Part shown: positions 42,505 through 50,655 of the stretch, one piece after another
How the letters are laid out: every line of letters begins with the position of its first letter
How positions within the stretch are numbered: position 1 is the stretch's first letter
Assembly (NCBI GenBank): GCA_964422785.1
Contig: CAYRCJ010000001.1
Location: forward strand, 5,151-69,150
DNA length: 64,000 nt
Reading direction: 5' to 3'
Source of the DNA: CAYRCJ01 sp964422785
GTDB lineage: Bacteria > Patescibacteriota > Minisyncoccia > UBA11713 > 2-01-FULL-45-33
Translations under genes and position numbers: made by a program
Notes under the pieces: generated by a model
What the model saw: the letters and a program-made list of their open reading frames with translations, nothing else
Database searches by the model: none
What the model was told of the DNA's origin: nothing

Positions 42505-42741
42505 ATGACAGTAAGAATGCGACATACTCATTCTCATACCAAAAACAGGCGGTCTCACCATTCTTTAACGGCTGCCGGTTTAATTAAATGCTCAAAATGC
42601 GGAGTTGATGCTTTGCCGCATGTTGTTTGCGCGAATTGCGGTTTTTATAAAGGCAAAGAAGTTGTTGACGTTCTCAAAAAACTGACCAAAAGAGAACGGA
42701 AAGCAAAAGAAAAAGAATTAGAAGCAAAAGAGAATAAATAA
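42505..42741 (+). CDS. rpmF: Ribosomal protein bL32
   Basis: 78 residues. It has the L32 N-terminus (RMRHTHSHTKNRRSHHSL) and a zinc ribbon with C29, C32, C42 and C45. The charged C-terminal tail (about 25 residues) is longer than in E. coli. It is the first gene of an rpmF-nusB/nudix-rnc unit. There is no Shine-Dalgarno site. Confidence 0.93.
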   Translation: MTVRMRHTHSHTKNRRSHHSLTAAGLIKCSKCGVDALPHVVCANCGFYKGKEVVDVLKKLTKRERKAKEKELEAKENK

Positions 42742-42753
42742 CTTTAAAAATAA

Positions 42754-43641
42754 ATGGCCAATAGGCACCTTGCAAGATCTTTAGCAATGCAGTCTCTTTT
42801 CGAATGGGATTTTTTTGGCGGCAAAAACAAGCTGGATGAAATTTTGCGCCGCAATATTTCCGAATTTGCTCCGGGCATTGAAGACAGTGATTTTTCTCAA
42901 AAACTCATTGACGGAGTTTTGGAGCACAAAAAAGAATTGGACGATATTATAGAAAAAGCCGCTCCCGAATGGCCAATACCTCAAATCGCCCCGGTGGATA
43001 GAAATGTTCTTCGCATCGGTCTTTTTGAATTGCTTTTCGGCGACCGCGCTGAAGTTCCTCCAAAGGTGGCGATTAACGAAGCCATTGAACTTGCGAAAAC
43101 TTTTGGAGGGGATTCGTCAGGAAAATTTGTTAACGGCGTATTGGGCACGGTTTACCGCGAGATAGGCGAGCCCGGCAAGGATGACACCGGCAGAAGCGGA
43201 CAGCCGCTTGATCTGGAAAAACTTCCCAAAGAAGAATTGGGAGGAGCTGTTGTTTTCCGGAGAGATGGCGACAAAATAATTTTTGCCTTTGTGCATGATG
43301 TTTTCGGCTACTGGACTTTGTCCAAAGGCCACCTGGAAAAGGGCGAAGACGCGGAGGCGGGGACTCTTCGCGAAATTACCGAAGAGCTTGGGTTAAAAAA
43401 TATTAAAATAATCCAAAAAATCGGCGACAACGAATATATCGCTTCCGATCCGGAAACCGGCCCGACAAGACGCCATGTCAATTATTTTTTGATTGAAACA
43501 ACAGATAAGAATTTAAAATTGGAAAGTTCGGGCGGGCTGGACGATGCCGAATGGTTCTCATACCACCAGGCTCAAGATTTAAAAATATACGAAGATATAA
43601 AACCAATTTTTGAATTAGCCGCCAAGGATCTGGGCTTATGA
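42754..43641 (+). CDS. nusB: NusB antitermination factor fused to a Nudix hydrolase
   Basis: 295 residues in two parts. Residues 1-135 are NusB (RHLARSLAMQSLFEWDFFGG, PVDRNVLRIGLFELLF, VAINEAIELAKTFGGDSSGK, FVNGVLGTV), which with NusE forms the rRNA antitermination and processing complex. Residues about 160-295 are a Nudix domain with a complete box (GHLEKGEDAEAG, TLREITEELGL) that cleaves nucleoside-diphosphate derivatives. The fusion places RNA processing and nucleotide clean-up in one protein, just before RNase III (ATGA overlap). The Nudix substrate is unknown. Confidence 0.9.
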   Translation: MANRHLARSLAMQSLFEWDFFGGKNKLDEILRRNISEFAPGIEDSDFSQKLIDGVLEHKKELDDIIEKAAPEWPIPQIAPVDRNVLRIGLFELLFGDRAEVPPKVAINEAIELAKTFGGDSSGKFVNGVLGTVYREIGEPGKDDTGRSGQPLDLEKLPKEELGGAVVFRRDGDKIIFAFVHDVFGYWTLSKGHLEKGEDAEAGTLREITEELGLKNIKIIQKIGDNEYIASDPETGPTRRHVNYFLIETTDKNLKLESSGGLDDAEWFSYHQAQDLKIYEDIKPIFELAAKDLGL

Positions 43642-44330
43642 TAAATTTACAAAAGTTTGAAGAAATTTTGGGAGTTACATTCAAGGACAAAGATCTTCTT
43701 AAGACATCTTTGACCCATCGGTCTTATTTAAATGAAAATCCGGGAGAGGCCGGCGCCAACAACGAGCGCCTGGAATATTTGGGGGATGCGGTTTTGGAGC
43801 TTGTAATCACAGAGTATGTTTACGAAAAATTCCCGGATAAGCCGGAAGGCGATCTTACCAGTCTCCGGGCCTCTTTGGTCAACGCCAATATTTTGGGGGA
43901 CGTGGCGAGTAACCTTGGATTTAATGAGTTCCTTTTGCTGTCGCGCGGAGAGGCGCGGGATGTAGGAAGGGCGAGACTTTATATTTTGGCCAACGCATAC
44001 GAAGCGGTTGTGGGGGCGATTTATTTGGACCAGGGATATCAAGTTGTAAGAGATTATATTTTGCGCGGATTGGTTCCTTTGATTCCGGAAATAGTTGAGA
44101 AAAAATTATACAAAGACGCCAAGAGTTTGTTTCAAGAGGAAGCTCAGGAAAGAGTCGGCTCCACTCCCACCTACGAAGTTTTAAAAGAATGGGGGCCGGA
44201 CCACGACAAACATTTTGTGATCGGAGTTTATTTGGGGCGCGATCTCGTGGCCGAAGGCGAAGGGCCTTCCAAGCAAGATGCCCAGCAACAGGCGGCGGAG
44301 GCGGCTCTGAAGTCAAAGGGTTGGGGTTGA
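43638..44330 (+). CDS. rnc: Ribonuclease III
   Basis: 230 residues. The signature NERLEYLGDAVLELVI lies near residue 35-50, with the second catalytic acid region around YILANAYEAVVGAIYLDQGY near 115. A C-terminal double-stranded-RNA-binding domain runs from about 155 to 228 (DAKSLFQEEAQERVGSTPTY, SKQDAQQQAAEAAL). It cuts rRNA precursors and structured mRNAs. Its start overlaps the NusB-Nudix stop by 4 nt. Confidence 0.95.
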   Translation: MINLQKFEEILGVTFKDKDLLKTSLTHRSYLNENPGEAGANNERLEYLGDAVLELVITEYVYEKFPDKPEGDLTSLRASLVNANILGDVASNLGFNEFLLLSRGEARDVGRARLYILANAYEAVVGAIYLDQGYQVVRDYILRGLVPLIPEIVEKKLYKDAKSLFQEEAQERVGSTPTYEVLKEWGPDHDKHFVIGVYLGRDLVAEGEGPSKQDAQQQAAEAALKSKGWG

Positions 44331-44334
44331 TAAA

Positions 44335-44363
44335 TTGACAAAATGGCGCGAAAGCGCTATTTT
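44335..44363 (+). promoter_or_regulatory. Promoter with palindromic spacer, copy C
   Basis: TTGACA, 17 bp, TATTTT. Inverted repeat AAAATGGCGC/GCGCTATTTT with loop GAAA (one G-T pair). GATTGAAAAAGGAG and an ATG follow. Confidence 0.6.
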
Positions 44364-44390
44364 TGTTTTGGATTGAAAAAGGAGTGATTC

Positions 44391-44666
44391 ATGAATCTAT
44401 ATCAGAGAAGCGCATTTGGGCTCGATCCGAAAATTGGCTTTGGAATTTCCTTTGTTGCTACAGTAATTGTTTCAGTTATCCTCGCATTGTTGGCCATATC
44501 CTCGAATGTCGAGACAAATACTTTGGTCCGTCTAATGATTGCTCCGTTTTTCTTACTGGGCTTGATAAGATTTGTTTGGAGCCCAGGGGGGGGCATGAAC
44601 AGGATGCCGGTTTTTCTACAATGGTGTTTCGTCGCGGTCCTAGTATTATTCGCGTTTTGGAAATAA
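44391..44666 (+). CDS. Small membrane protein (three spans)
   Basis: 91 residues with hydrophobic helices at about 15-40 (GFGISFVATVIVSVILALLA), 48-65 and 75-90. The start is fixed by AAAAAGGAG, 6 nt upstream. It is a single-gene unit behind palindromic promoter copy C and before a terminator. Its size and promoter resemble those of the gene at 27857, but there is no obvious sequence similarity. Function unknown. Confidence 0.6.
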   Translation: MNLYQRSAFGLDPKIGFGISFVATVIVSVILALLAISSNVETNTLVRLMIAPFFLLGLIRFVWSPGGGMNRMPVFLQWCFVAVLVLFAFWK

Positions 44667-44702
44667 GATCCTCTTATATTTTTGAAATATCAAAAAATTC
44701 AA

Positions 44703-44733
44703 AAAGCCGGCGATTGCCGGCTTTCTTTTTTTA
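44703..44733. terminator. Terminator of small membrane gene
   Basis: AAAGCCGGC/GCCGGCTTT with loop GATT, then T-rich sequence. Confidence 0.85.
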
Positions 44734-45516
44734 TTTTTTTTCTATTTTTTTTGTGCTCGCCATCACTTGCTCCCAAAGCTCGTCGTCCGACAAGTCTACT
44801 TTGGGGTCCGGCGGGATCCTTGTTTCGCTCAATCCCGGAAGCGGCATACTAAAAACTTTTTCAAAATGATCAAAAATTTCTTGATATTCGGTTTTCCCTT
44901 CACGGATTAACTTCCGAAGAGCGTATTTCACTCCCAGCGCGTGTTTGGGATAGAAATTTCCGGGATGAAGAGACGCTATTTCCACAATTTGCGGCGCGTC
45001 CGTTTCTCCATCCACGCCCATTTTATTCATTTCTCCGATTACCCTGTTGATCAAAAAGAAATGGGTTTCGTATGTTTTCCCGCTTTCCTCTTTTTTATTC
45101 GGAGAATAAAGGCATATTATTTTTTCAAAAAGGGCGATTCTTTCGCTTTCGCCGTTTCCTTTATCTATGATTTCTACAGGGTTATATCCGGTTTCCTCCA
45201 CTATTTCCCTGGGAAGGGTGTAGCTTGGCGTATTTTCAGGATAAAAATCCAGTTCGTACTGATCAATCTCTCCGCCGGGCAAACCGAATTTGTCCGGTTT
45301 TGGGCGATGGATCCGCTCTTTTTCAAATCTTGCGAAAACTTCCTGTACAACGTCTTTGGGAATAAATTTCCTACGTTCCCAAAGCTTAATTTGTTCGGCA
45401 AGATCATGGCGATTATCTTTAAGGTACTTGAGAATGGCGTGCCTCGTCTTGATATTCGGCACCACCAAGATATGTCTTGGATCAGGAAAAAATATCCCCG
45501 AACTCATTCCGTCCAT
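44731..45516 (-). CDS. Nudix-like protein with stretched Nudix box
   Basis: 261 residues from the ATG at 45516, chosen because CAGGAGG lies 5 nt upstream; the open frame extends 27 nt into the -10 box. A Nudix-like core is seen (KFGLPGGEIDQYELDFYP, then LPREIVEETGYNPVEII), but the distance between GGE and REIVEETG is about 7 residues longer than the usual box. The N-terminal 95 residues (RHDLAEQIKLWERRKFIPK) are not recognised. It could be an active Nudix enzyme with a loop insertion or a non-catalytic relative. Confidence 0.65.
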   Translation of the reverse strand: MDGMSSGIFFPDPRHILVVPNIKTRHAILKYLKDNRHDLAEQIKLWERRKFIPKDVVQEVFARFEKERIHRPKPDKFGLPGGEIDQYELDFYPENTPSYTLPREIVEETGYNPVEIIDKGNGESERIALFEKIICLYSPNKKEESGKTYETHFFLINRVIGEMNKMGVDGETDAPQIVEIASLHPGNFYPKHALGVKYALRKLIREGKTEYQEIFDHFEKVFSMPLPGLSETRIPPDPKVDLSDDELWEQVMASTKKIEKK

Positions 45517-45533
45517 AAAAGCCTCCTGTTTAC

Positions 45534-45562
45534 ATACTATCATATTTACTATAAAAAGTCAA
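45534..45562 (-). promoter_or_regulatory. Promoter for Nudix-like gene
   Basis: Minus strand: TTGACT (directly after the rlpA-like terminator stem), 17 bp, TAGTAT with an extended-10 TG. Confidence 0.6.
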
Positions 45563-45594
45563 CCCCTCCGATGGCCATCGGAGGGGTTTTTATT
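45561..45594. terminator. Terminator with CCGATGGCCATCGG core
   Basis: Perfect stem AACCCCTCCGAT/ATCGGAGGGGTT. On the minus strand the T tract is TTGACTTTTT, shared with the next -35 box. Confidence 0.8.
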
Positions 45595-45967
45595 TTTCGA
45601 GTATTTCTACCTTCATATCGGCAACACCGGTATTCACAAATCCCAATTTTTTGGCTGTGCCGTACGACACGTCAAGATCGCGTCCGGCGATAAATGGGCC
45701 TCTATCTTTCACGGTAACATTGGCGCTTTTGCCGTTTTTGAAATTTGTTATTTTAAGCTTGGTGCCAAATGGCAGGTCTTTATGAGCCGCCACCAAAGAA
45801 TTCATATCAAACCTTTGACCATTGGCCATAGGCTTTCCATCGAATTGACTTCCATACCAGCTGGTTCTCCATAATGTATCCTTAAATTTCAAGTTTCTTA
45901 TTTTTTCCTGGGAAGCCGTTTTGGAAAGCAATAAAATAAAGATTGTCGTCAGCAGAAACTTTCTCAT
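45590..45967 (-). CDS. RlpA-like double-psi beta-barrel protein (exported)
   Basis: 125 residues from the second ATG (45967), which leaves a normal gap after GGGAGG; the first ATG (45973) abuts it. The signal peptide is about 1-20. The barrel has TSWYGSQFDGKPMANGQRFD, LPFGTKLKITN, VTVKDRGPF and DLDVSYGTAKKLGF, as in RlpA. In other bacteria RlpA binds or cleaves peptidoglycan at septa. No SPOR domain is present, so this is a minimal form. It has its own promoter and terminator. Confidence 0.85.
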   Translation of the reverse strand: MRKFLLTTIFILLLSKTASQEKIRNLKFKDTLWRTSWYGSQFDGKPMANGQRFDMNSLVAAHKDLPFGTKLKITNFKNGKSANVTVKDRGPFIAGRDLDVSYGTAKKLGFVNTGVADMKVEILEK

Positions 45968-45997
45968 GCTCATCCTCCCGGATTCAAATCTCTCGGC

Positions 45998-46026
45998 ATT
46001 GTATCAAAAAAATCGACTCTTGTCAA
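45998..46026 (-). promoter_or_regulatory. Promoter for RlpA-like gene
   Basis: Minus strand: TTGACA, 17 bp, TACAAT with an extended-10 TG. Confidence 0.7.
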
Positions 46027-46053
46027 TAGAAAAACCCGGTTACTCCGGGTTTT
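46027..46053 (-). terminator. Terminator overlapping a stop codon
   Basis: AAAACCCGG/CCGGGTTTT; the TAA of the upstream gene lies in the loop. Confidence 0.78.
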
Positions 46054-46573
46054 CGTTATTTTGTTCTGATTCTTCTCTCAAAATGGCTTCTATTCGTATG
46101 CCGCTTTTCAAAATCCGATTTTTGGCAATCAAATAATCAATTTGTTCGTCAACATCAATGTGTTTTTTCTTTCCTTGATATTCAAGAGTCATTCCTATTT
46201 CTGCCACACCTGCCACTAACCAAACAATCAGCCAAAGAAATTGTACCGGTCCAAAAACTATTCCAAGCCCTACTATGGATAAAAATGAAATAAGAATAGG
46301 GAGCCACGTTATTGTCAGAAATTTTTGGCAATGTCCGACGCATATTTTATGTAATTCGTATTTTTCATCCTCGGAAAGCTTGCTCCATATTTCTTCCGAT
46401 CCGAAATACTGCATTGAGAATTCCTTCAGTATTAACGGCAATTCTTTTTTGGCGGCTTCTGTTTTCATCGCTCTTTTTTCTTCCAGGAATTTTTGTCGGA
46501 TTTTATTTTTTCTCGCCAAAAGCATATCTCTGGCGTTTAGTTCTATTACAGAGTGCTCTTGAGTTTCCCGCAT
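46040..46573 (-). CDS. Uncharacterised protein with central membrane hairpin
   Basis: 177 residues from the ATG at 46573 (GGTG upstream; a GTG at 46579 is possible). The N-terminal charged helices (RDMLLARKNKIRQKFLEEKR) are followed by two membrane spans at about 94-140 (ILISFLSIVGLGIVFGPVQF, WLIVWLVAGVAEIGM). The C-terminus is cytoplasmic and acidic. The coding end runs into the terminator hairpin. Family unknown. Confidence 0.6.
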   Translation of the reverse strand: MRETQEHSVIELNARDMLLARKNKIRQKFLEEKRAMKTEAAKKELPLILKEFSMQYFGSEEIWSKLSEDEKYELHKICVGHCQKFLTITWLPILISFLSIVGLGIVFGPVQFLWLIVWLVAGVAEIGMTLEYQGKKKHIDVDEQIDYLIAKNRILKSGIRIEAILREESEQNNENPE

Positions 46574-46601
46574 ATTCACCGCCCGATTTTAATCTAAATC
46601 A

Positions 46602-46630
46602 TTGATATCATAATCATAAATTTATGTCAA
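46602..46630 (-). promoter_or_regulatory. Promoter for membrane-hairpin gene
   Basis: Minus strand: TTGACA, 17 bp, TATCAA with an extended-10 TG. Confidence 0.6.
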
Positions 46631-46676
46631 TGCCAATAGTTTTTTATCCAAGCTTTTTTAAAGCCCCTCTCTTTGA

Positions 46677-46682
46677 TATAGT
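46677..46682 (+). promoter_or_regulatory. -10 box for leaderless smc
   Basis: TATAGT with an extended-10 TG, ending 7 nt before the ATG at 46690. Confidence 0.5.
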
Positions 46683-46689
46683 AAATCTT

Positions 46690-48858
46690 ATGCTATTAAA
46701 GAGGCTCGAAATTTCCGGTTTTAAATCTTTCGCCAAAACCATGACGCTGGATTTTCCTTCGGCGATTTCGGGCATTGTCGGCCCCAACGGATCCGGAAAA
46801 TCCAACGTGGCGGACTCAATCCGCTGGGTTTTGGGCGAGCAATCTATGAAAAATCTCCGGGGCAAGCGCGGAGAGGATTTGATTTTCGCCGGCACTTCGG
46901 AAGTTGCCAGAATGGGAAAGGCTTCCGTTACCATGTTTTTCGACAACAAAAATAAAGTTTTGCCGGTTGAGTTCGATGAAGTGGCCATAGGCAGAAGGGT
47001 TTACCGGGACGGCGTGAACGAATATCTGCTCAACGGCTCATCGGCCCGCCTGAAAGACATCATAGAAATTCTTTCGAAAGTCGGGCTTGGCGCTTCGCAG
47101 CACCACATAATCGCCCAGGGAGATGCCGACAGGATACTTTATGCTTCCTCAACGGAAAGAAAGTCAATGATCAGTGAAGCCTTGGGGCTCAAAATTTTCG
47201 AAATTAAAAAAAACGAAGCCGAGCGAAAACTTGAAAGTACTAAAGAAAATATAAAAGAGATAGAATCCTTAAGGCGCGAAATCCAGCCTCATCTGAAATA
47301 TCTGAAATCACAGGCTGAGAAGGCAAAGAGCGCGTCCGAACTCAAAAATTCTTTGGACCAGATTTCCGGAGAATATATCCAAAGGGAACTCTTAAGTTTT
47401 TCGCACGATAAAGATTTTTTTCAAAAAGATAAATCGCCTCTGGAGCGTAAAGCCAAAGAACTGGAAGAGACAATAAAAAAAAGCGAATCCGATCTAAAGA
47501 AAGAAGAGCCTGCGGATAGCTTTTTGGTTGAGCTTTCCCGGCTAGATGCATCCAAGGAACTGATTTCCAAGCGGAGGAGAGAATTGGAACGCGAACTTTG
47601 GAAATTGGAGGGCGAACAAAAGCTCCAGACAAAAGGCGCCGGCGATTCGGTTCCAAGGGGACGGATTAAGGAGATTTTGCTTGATTTGCTTTCTGATCTT
47701 GAATCGGCGGCAAAGCTTGGGACGATGGAACTGGTTCGGAATGCAATATTTGGCACCACTCAAAAGGTCTATAATATTGTCGAGTCTTTCAATGGAAACA
47801 AAAATTCAACTTCTCAAAATCAGGGAAAAGAATTGGGAGAGCTCAGGGAAAATATAAAAAAACTTGAAGCGGAGGAAAACAATCTTTCCAAATCAAAAAA
47901 GGATATCGAGGTTTCATATCAGGAGAGAGCGCGTGAGACGCATAAAGAAAATATTCTCTACAGGGAGCGTTCCGATGAACTTGCTTCTTTGAGGGACAAA
48001 ATCAGATCTTTTGCTTTTGAGGAAGAAAAATTGGAAATGAGGAGAAAAGAGTTTGAATTGGATTTCGGGGATTTAATAACAGGAGAAAAACCGCAGGGCG
48101 AGTTATTCGCGCCGGGGGAAAGAGACCAGATGCGAAAAAAAATCGAGCGGATGCGTATTCGCCTGGAGGAAGCCGGCGGAGTGGACGAAGGAGTTTTAAA
48201 AGAATACGAAGCCACAGAGCATCGTGACGTTTTTTTGGCAAAAGAACTGGAGGATTTGAAGAAAGCGGCCGGCTCCCTGGGAGAAGCGTTTTTGGAATTG
48301 GGTGAAAAAATAGAAAAAGATTTTGAATCCGGTATTTCCAAAATCAATAAGCTTTTCGGAGAATTTTTTCATGAGATTTTCGGCGGCGGGAAGGCGGAAT
48401 TAAGAATATTGGTTCCCAAAAAAGCGCCGGCCGGAAATATAAATGATATTCAGGAGGGAGAAGAAGATTTTGTCGGGGAAGAGGAGGCGGAATCCGGCCT
48501 GGATATTTTTGTTGATATTCCCAGAAAAAGAATAAAATCCCTGTCGATGCTTTCCGGAGGGGAGCGGGCGCTGGTGTCGATTGCTTTGCTTTTTGCGGTT
48601 TCCACAATAAACCCGCCGCCATTTCTGGTGCTCGATGAAACCGACGCGGCGTTGGATGAAGCCAATTCCCACAGATACGGGGCGATGTTGAAAGAGCTCG
48701 GTAAAAAAACACAGCTGATTGTCATTACTCACAACAGAGAAACAATGCAGGCGGCGGATTTGCTTTACGGCGTCACAATGGGCAAGAATGGGGTTTCCGA
48801 ACTTTTATCAATTAAATTTGAGGAGGCGGAGGACGTGCTGGCTAAGAAAAAAGTCTGA
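46690..48858 (+). CDS. smc: Compact SMC chromosome-partition ATPase
   Basis: 722 residues from the ATG at 46690, against about 1150-1200 in most bacteria. The head domains are intact: Walker A (IVGPNGSGKSNVADSIRWVL) near residue 35, signature LSMLSGGERALVSIALLF near 620 and Walker B FLVLDETDAALDEAN near 645. Between them the coiled-coil arms are short, and the canonical roughly 150-residue hinge is not recognisable. Only a short segment near 325-365 (RIKEILLDLLSDLESAAKLG) sits at the turn. SMC dimers shape and separate chromosomes; how this one dimerises is unclear. scpA/scpB are not in the window. Confidence 0.88.
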   Translation: MLLKRLEISGFKSFAKTMTLDFPSAISGIVGPNGSGKSNVADSIRWVLGEQSMKNLRGKRGEDLIFAGTSEVARMGKASVTMFFDNKNKVLPVEFDEVAIGRRVYRDGVNEYLLNGSSARLKDIIEILSKVGLGASQHHIIAQGDADRILYASSTERKSMISEALGLKIFEIKKNEAERKLESTKENIKEIESLRREIQPHLKYLKSQAEKAKSASELKNSLDQISGEYIQRELLSFSHDKDFFQKDKSPLERKAKELEETIKKSESDLKKEEPADSFLVELSRLDASKELISKRRRELERELWKLEGEQKLQTKGAGDSVPRGRIKEILLDLLSDLESAAKLGTMELVRNAIFGTTQKVYNIVESFNGNKNSTSQNQGKELGELRENIKKLEAEENNLSKSKKDIEVSYQERARETHKENILYRERSDELASLRDKIRSFAFEEEKLEMRRKEFELDFGDLITGEKPQGELFAPGERDQMRKKIERMRIRLEEAGGVDEGVLKEYEATEHRDVFLAKELEDLKKAAGSLGEAFLELGEKIEKDFESGISKINKLFGEFFHEIFGGGKAELRILVPKKAPAGNINDIQEGEEDFVGEEEAESGLDIFVDIPRKRIKSLSMLSGGERALVSIALLFAVSTINPPPFLVLDETDAALDEANSHRYGAMLKELGKKTQLIVITHNRETMQAADLLYGVTMGKNGVSELLSIKFEEAEDVLAKKKV

Positions 48859-48882
48859 TCAGATTTTTTAAAAAATAAAATC

Positions 48883-49455
48883 ATGAATTCGCTTTTGATA
48901 CAGCATGCTTTAGCCCTAGGTTATTTTGGTTATCTTTTTATTTTTGTGGGACTTTTAATCGAAGGGCACGCTTTTGTTTTCTTGGCGTATTTTCTGACCG
49001 GCCAGGGAGTTTTTAATTTTTGGCTTATCTCTCTGATCGTAATTCTAGGGGTTTTTACCGAAGATTTGTTTTGGTTTTGGCTGGGTGTTCAGTTAAAAAA
49101 AAGAAGCACCAAGTTCAATGAGTGGGCCGAGAAGCTGGCCAAGCCCTTTGATACCCATTTGATAAATCGGCCGGTACGCACGATTTTTATTTCCAAATTC
49201 ACTTACGGGATAAACCGGGCGATTTTGATGCGCGCCGGAAGCCTGGGAATAGATTTTAAAAAATTATTAAAAGGCAATTTTTCCGCCTCCGCCATTATGG
49301 TTTCAATATTGGGAAGTTTGGGTTATTTTTCAAAGGCCTCTTTTGAACTCGCCAAACATTATCTCAAATTGGGAGAGTTTACTATACTTTTATTCATAGG
49401 TATTCTTTTCTTGGCCGATCATTTCGTTTCCAAATATTTCAAAAAGACTTTATAA
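48883..49455 (+). CDS. DedA/VTT-like membrane protein
   Basis: 190 residues with about five hydrophobic segments. It opens with a DedA-like re-entrant region (LGYFGYLFIFVGLLIEGHAF), and later shows GVFTEDLFWFWLGVQL and ISKFTYGINRAILMRAGSL, which match the F-R--P-x-G pattern loosely. DedA proteins are linked to lipid carrier flipping. The glycine and charged positions are partly degenerate, so this is a distant member. It lies 24 nt after smc without a Shine-Dalgarno site and is probably cotranscribed with it. Confidence 0.7.
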   Translation: MNSLLIQHALALGYFGYLFIFVGLLIEGHAFVFLAYFLTGQGVFNFWLISLIVILGVFTEDLFWFWLGVQLKKRSTKFNEWAEKLAKPFDTHLINRPVRTIFISKFTYGINRAILMRAGSLGIDFKKLLKGNFSASAIMVSILGSLGYFSKASFELAKHYLKLGEFTILLFIGILFLADHFVSKYFKKTL

Positions 49456-49493
49456 GATTTGGGCATCTTGTCTTTAGTTATAAACTAAGATAA

Positions 49494-49499
49494 TATATT
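49494..49499 (+). promoter_or_regulatory. -10 box for leaderless mnmA
   Basis: TATATT, ending 6 nt before the ATG. Confidence 0.35.
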
Positions 49500-49505
49500 T
49501 TCAAT

Positions 49506-50598
49506 ATGTCAAGTGAAAATACGAATAAAAAAGTTTTTGCGGCGATGTCGGGAGGAGTGGATTCTTCTGTGGCCGCGGCGCTGTTGAAGGAACAGGGATA
49601 TAATGTAACTGGGGCGCATATGATCTGTTGGGAGGGCTGCGAAAACAACGAAGACAAGCAGGACGCGATGAGGGTGTGCGCCAAACTTGGCGTACCTTTT
49701 TTGGTTTTTGATTTTAGAGATGAATACAAAAAAGCCGTTTTTGAATATATGGTCCGAGAATACGAGGCCGGACGGACTCCAAATCCGGACGTTATGTGCA
49801 ACAAGGAAATTAAGTTTGGAATATTTTTGAAGAAAGCGCTGGAACAAGGCGCGGATTTTATCGCNNNNNNNNNNNNNNNNNNNNNNNNNNNNNNNNNNNN
49901 NNNNNNNNNNNNNNNNNNNNNNNNNNNNNNNNNNNNNNNNNNNNNNNNNNNNNNNNNNNNNNNNTGCCAAAGATTTAAACAAAGATCAAAGCTATTTCTT
50001 ATGGACTTTAACTCAAGATCAGCTTAGGTACTGCCTTTTTCCGATCGGAGATTATTTAAAAAGCGAGGTGAGAGAGCTCGCGCGCAGATTTGATCTGCCG
50101 ACAGCCGAAAAAAAAGATTCTCAGGGTCTCTGCTTCGTGGGCAAGGTGGATTTTGGAGAATTTTTGAGAAATAATTTGCCGGCGAAGCCCGGCATTGTGC
50201 TGACGGCCACAGGAGAAAAATTGGGAGAGCACGACGGGGCGCATTTTTATACAATCGGCCAGCGTCACGGCCTCGGCATCGGCGGCACGAAAGAGCGGAT
50301 GTATATTGCCCAAAAAGATGTTTCCAAAAATACTATTCTTGTCGCGAAAAATAAAAACGAAGAAATTCTTTTTCGGAAAGAAATTGCCGCCGAAAATTTA
50401 AATTGGATCGCGAAAGAAAAATTAATTTTTCCTGTTCGACTTCGCGCCAGAATCAGGTATCGGCAGCCGCTGGAGGATTGTGAATTATACGAAAGCGGCA
50501 AAGTTGTTTTTCAACGCCCTCAACGCGCAGTGGCTCAGGGGCAATCCATTGTCTTCTATAAAGACGAGGAAATGCTGGGAGGGGGGATTATCGCCTAA
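49506..50598 (+). CDS. mnmA: tRNA 2-thiouridylase MnmA (interrupted by assembly gap)
   Basis: MnmA puts sulfur on U34 of Lys, Glu and Gln tRNAs. The PP-loop MSGGVDSSVAAALLKEQGY is near residue 13, and the first catalytic-cysteine region GRTPNPDVMCNKEIKFG near 95. A gap of 100 N (49865-49964) follows. After it come KDLNKDQSYFLWTLTQDQL, the second cysteine in KKDSQGLCFVGKVDF, and the C-terminal barrel. The two halves are out of frame by one base across 100 N, so the gap size is a placeholder, not a frameshift. The ATG has no Shine-Dalgarno site. Confidence 0.93.
49865..49964. other. Assembly gap (100 N) in mnmA
   Basis: Exactly 100 N. The true missing length must be 2 modulo 3 for the frames to join. 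Confidence 0.98.
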
Positions 50599-50602
50599 TT
50601 AG

Positions 50603-50631
50603 TTGACTTTTCGATGTTCATAATGTAAAGT
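50603..50631 (+). promoter_or_regulatory. Promoter for sigma factor gene
   Basis: TTGACT, 17 bp, TAAAGT. It has the same layout as the accessory gene promoters. Confidence 0.6.
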
Positions 50632-50655
50632 GTGCCTAGAAACTTGGAGGCGGCA

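Noticed and set aside
50632..50655. GTG at 50632 as the sigma factor start
   Set aside because: It overlaps the -10 box of the promoter; the ATG at 50656 has a proper ribosome binding site.
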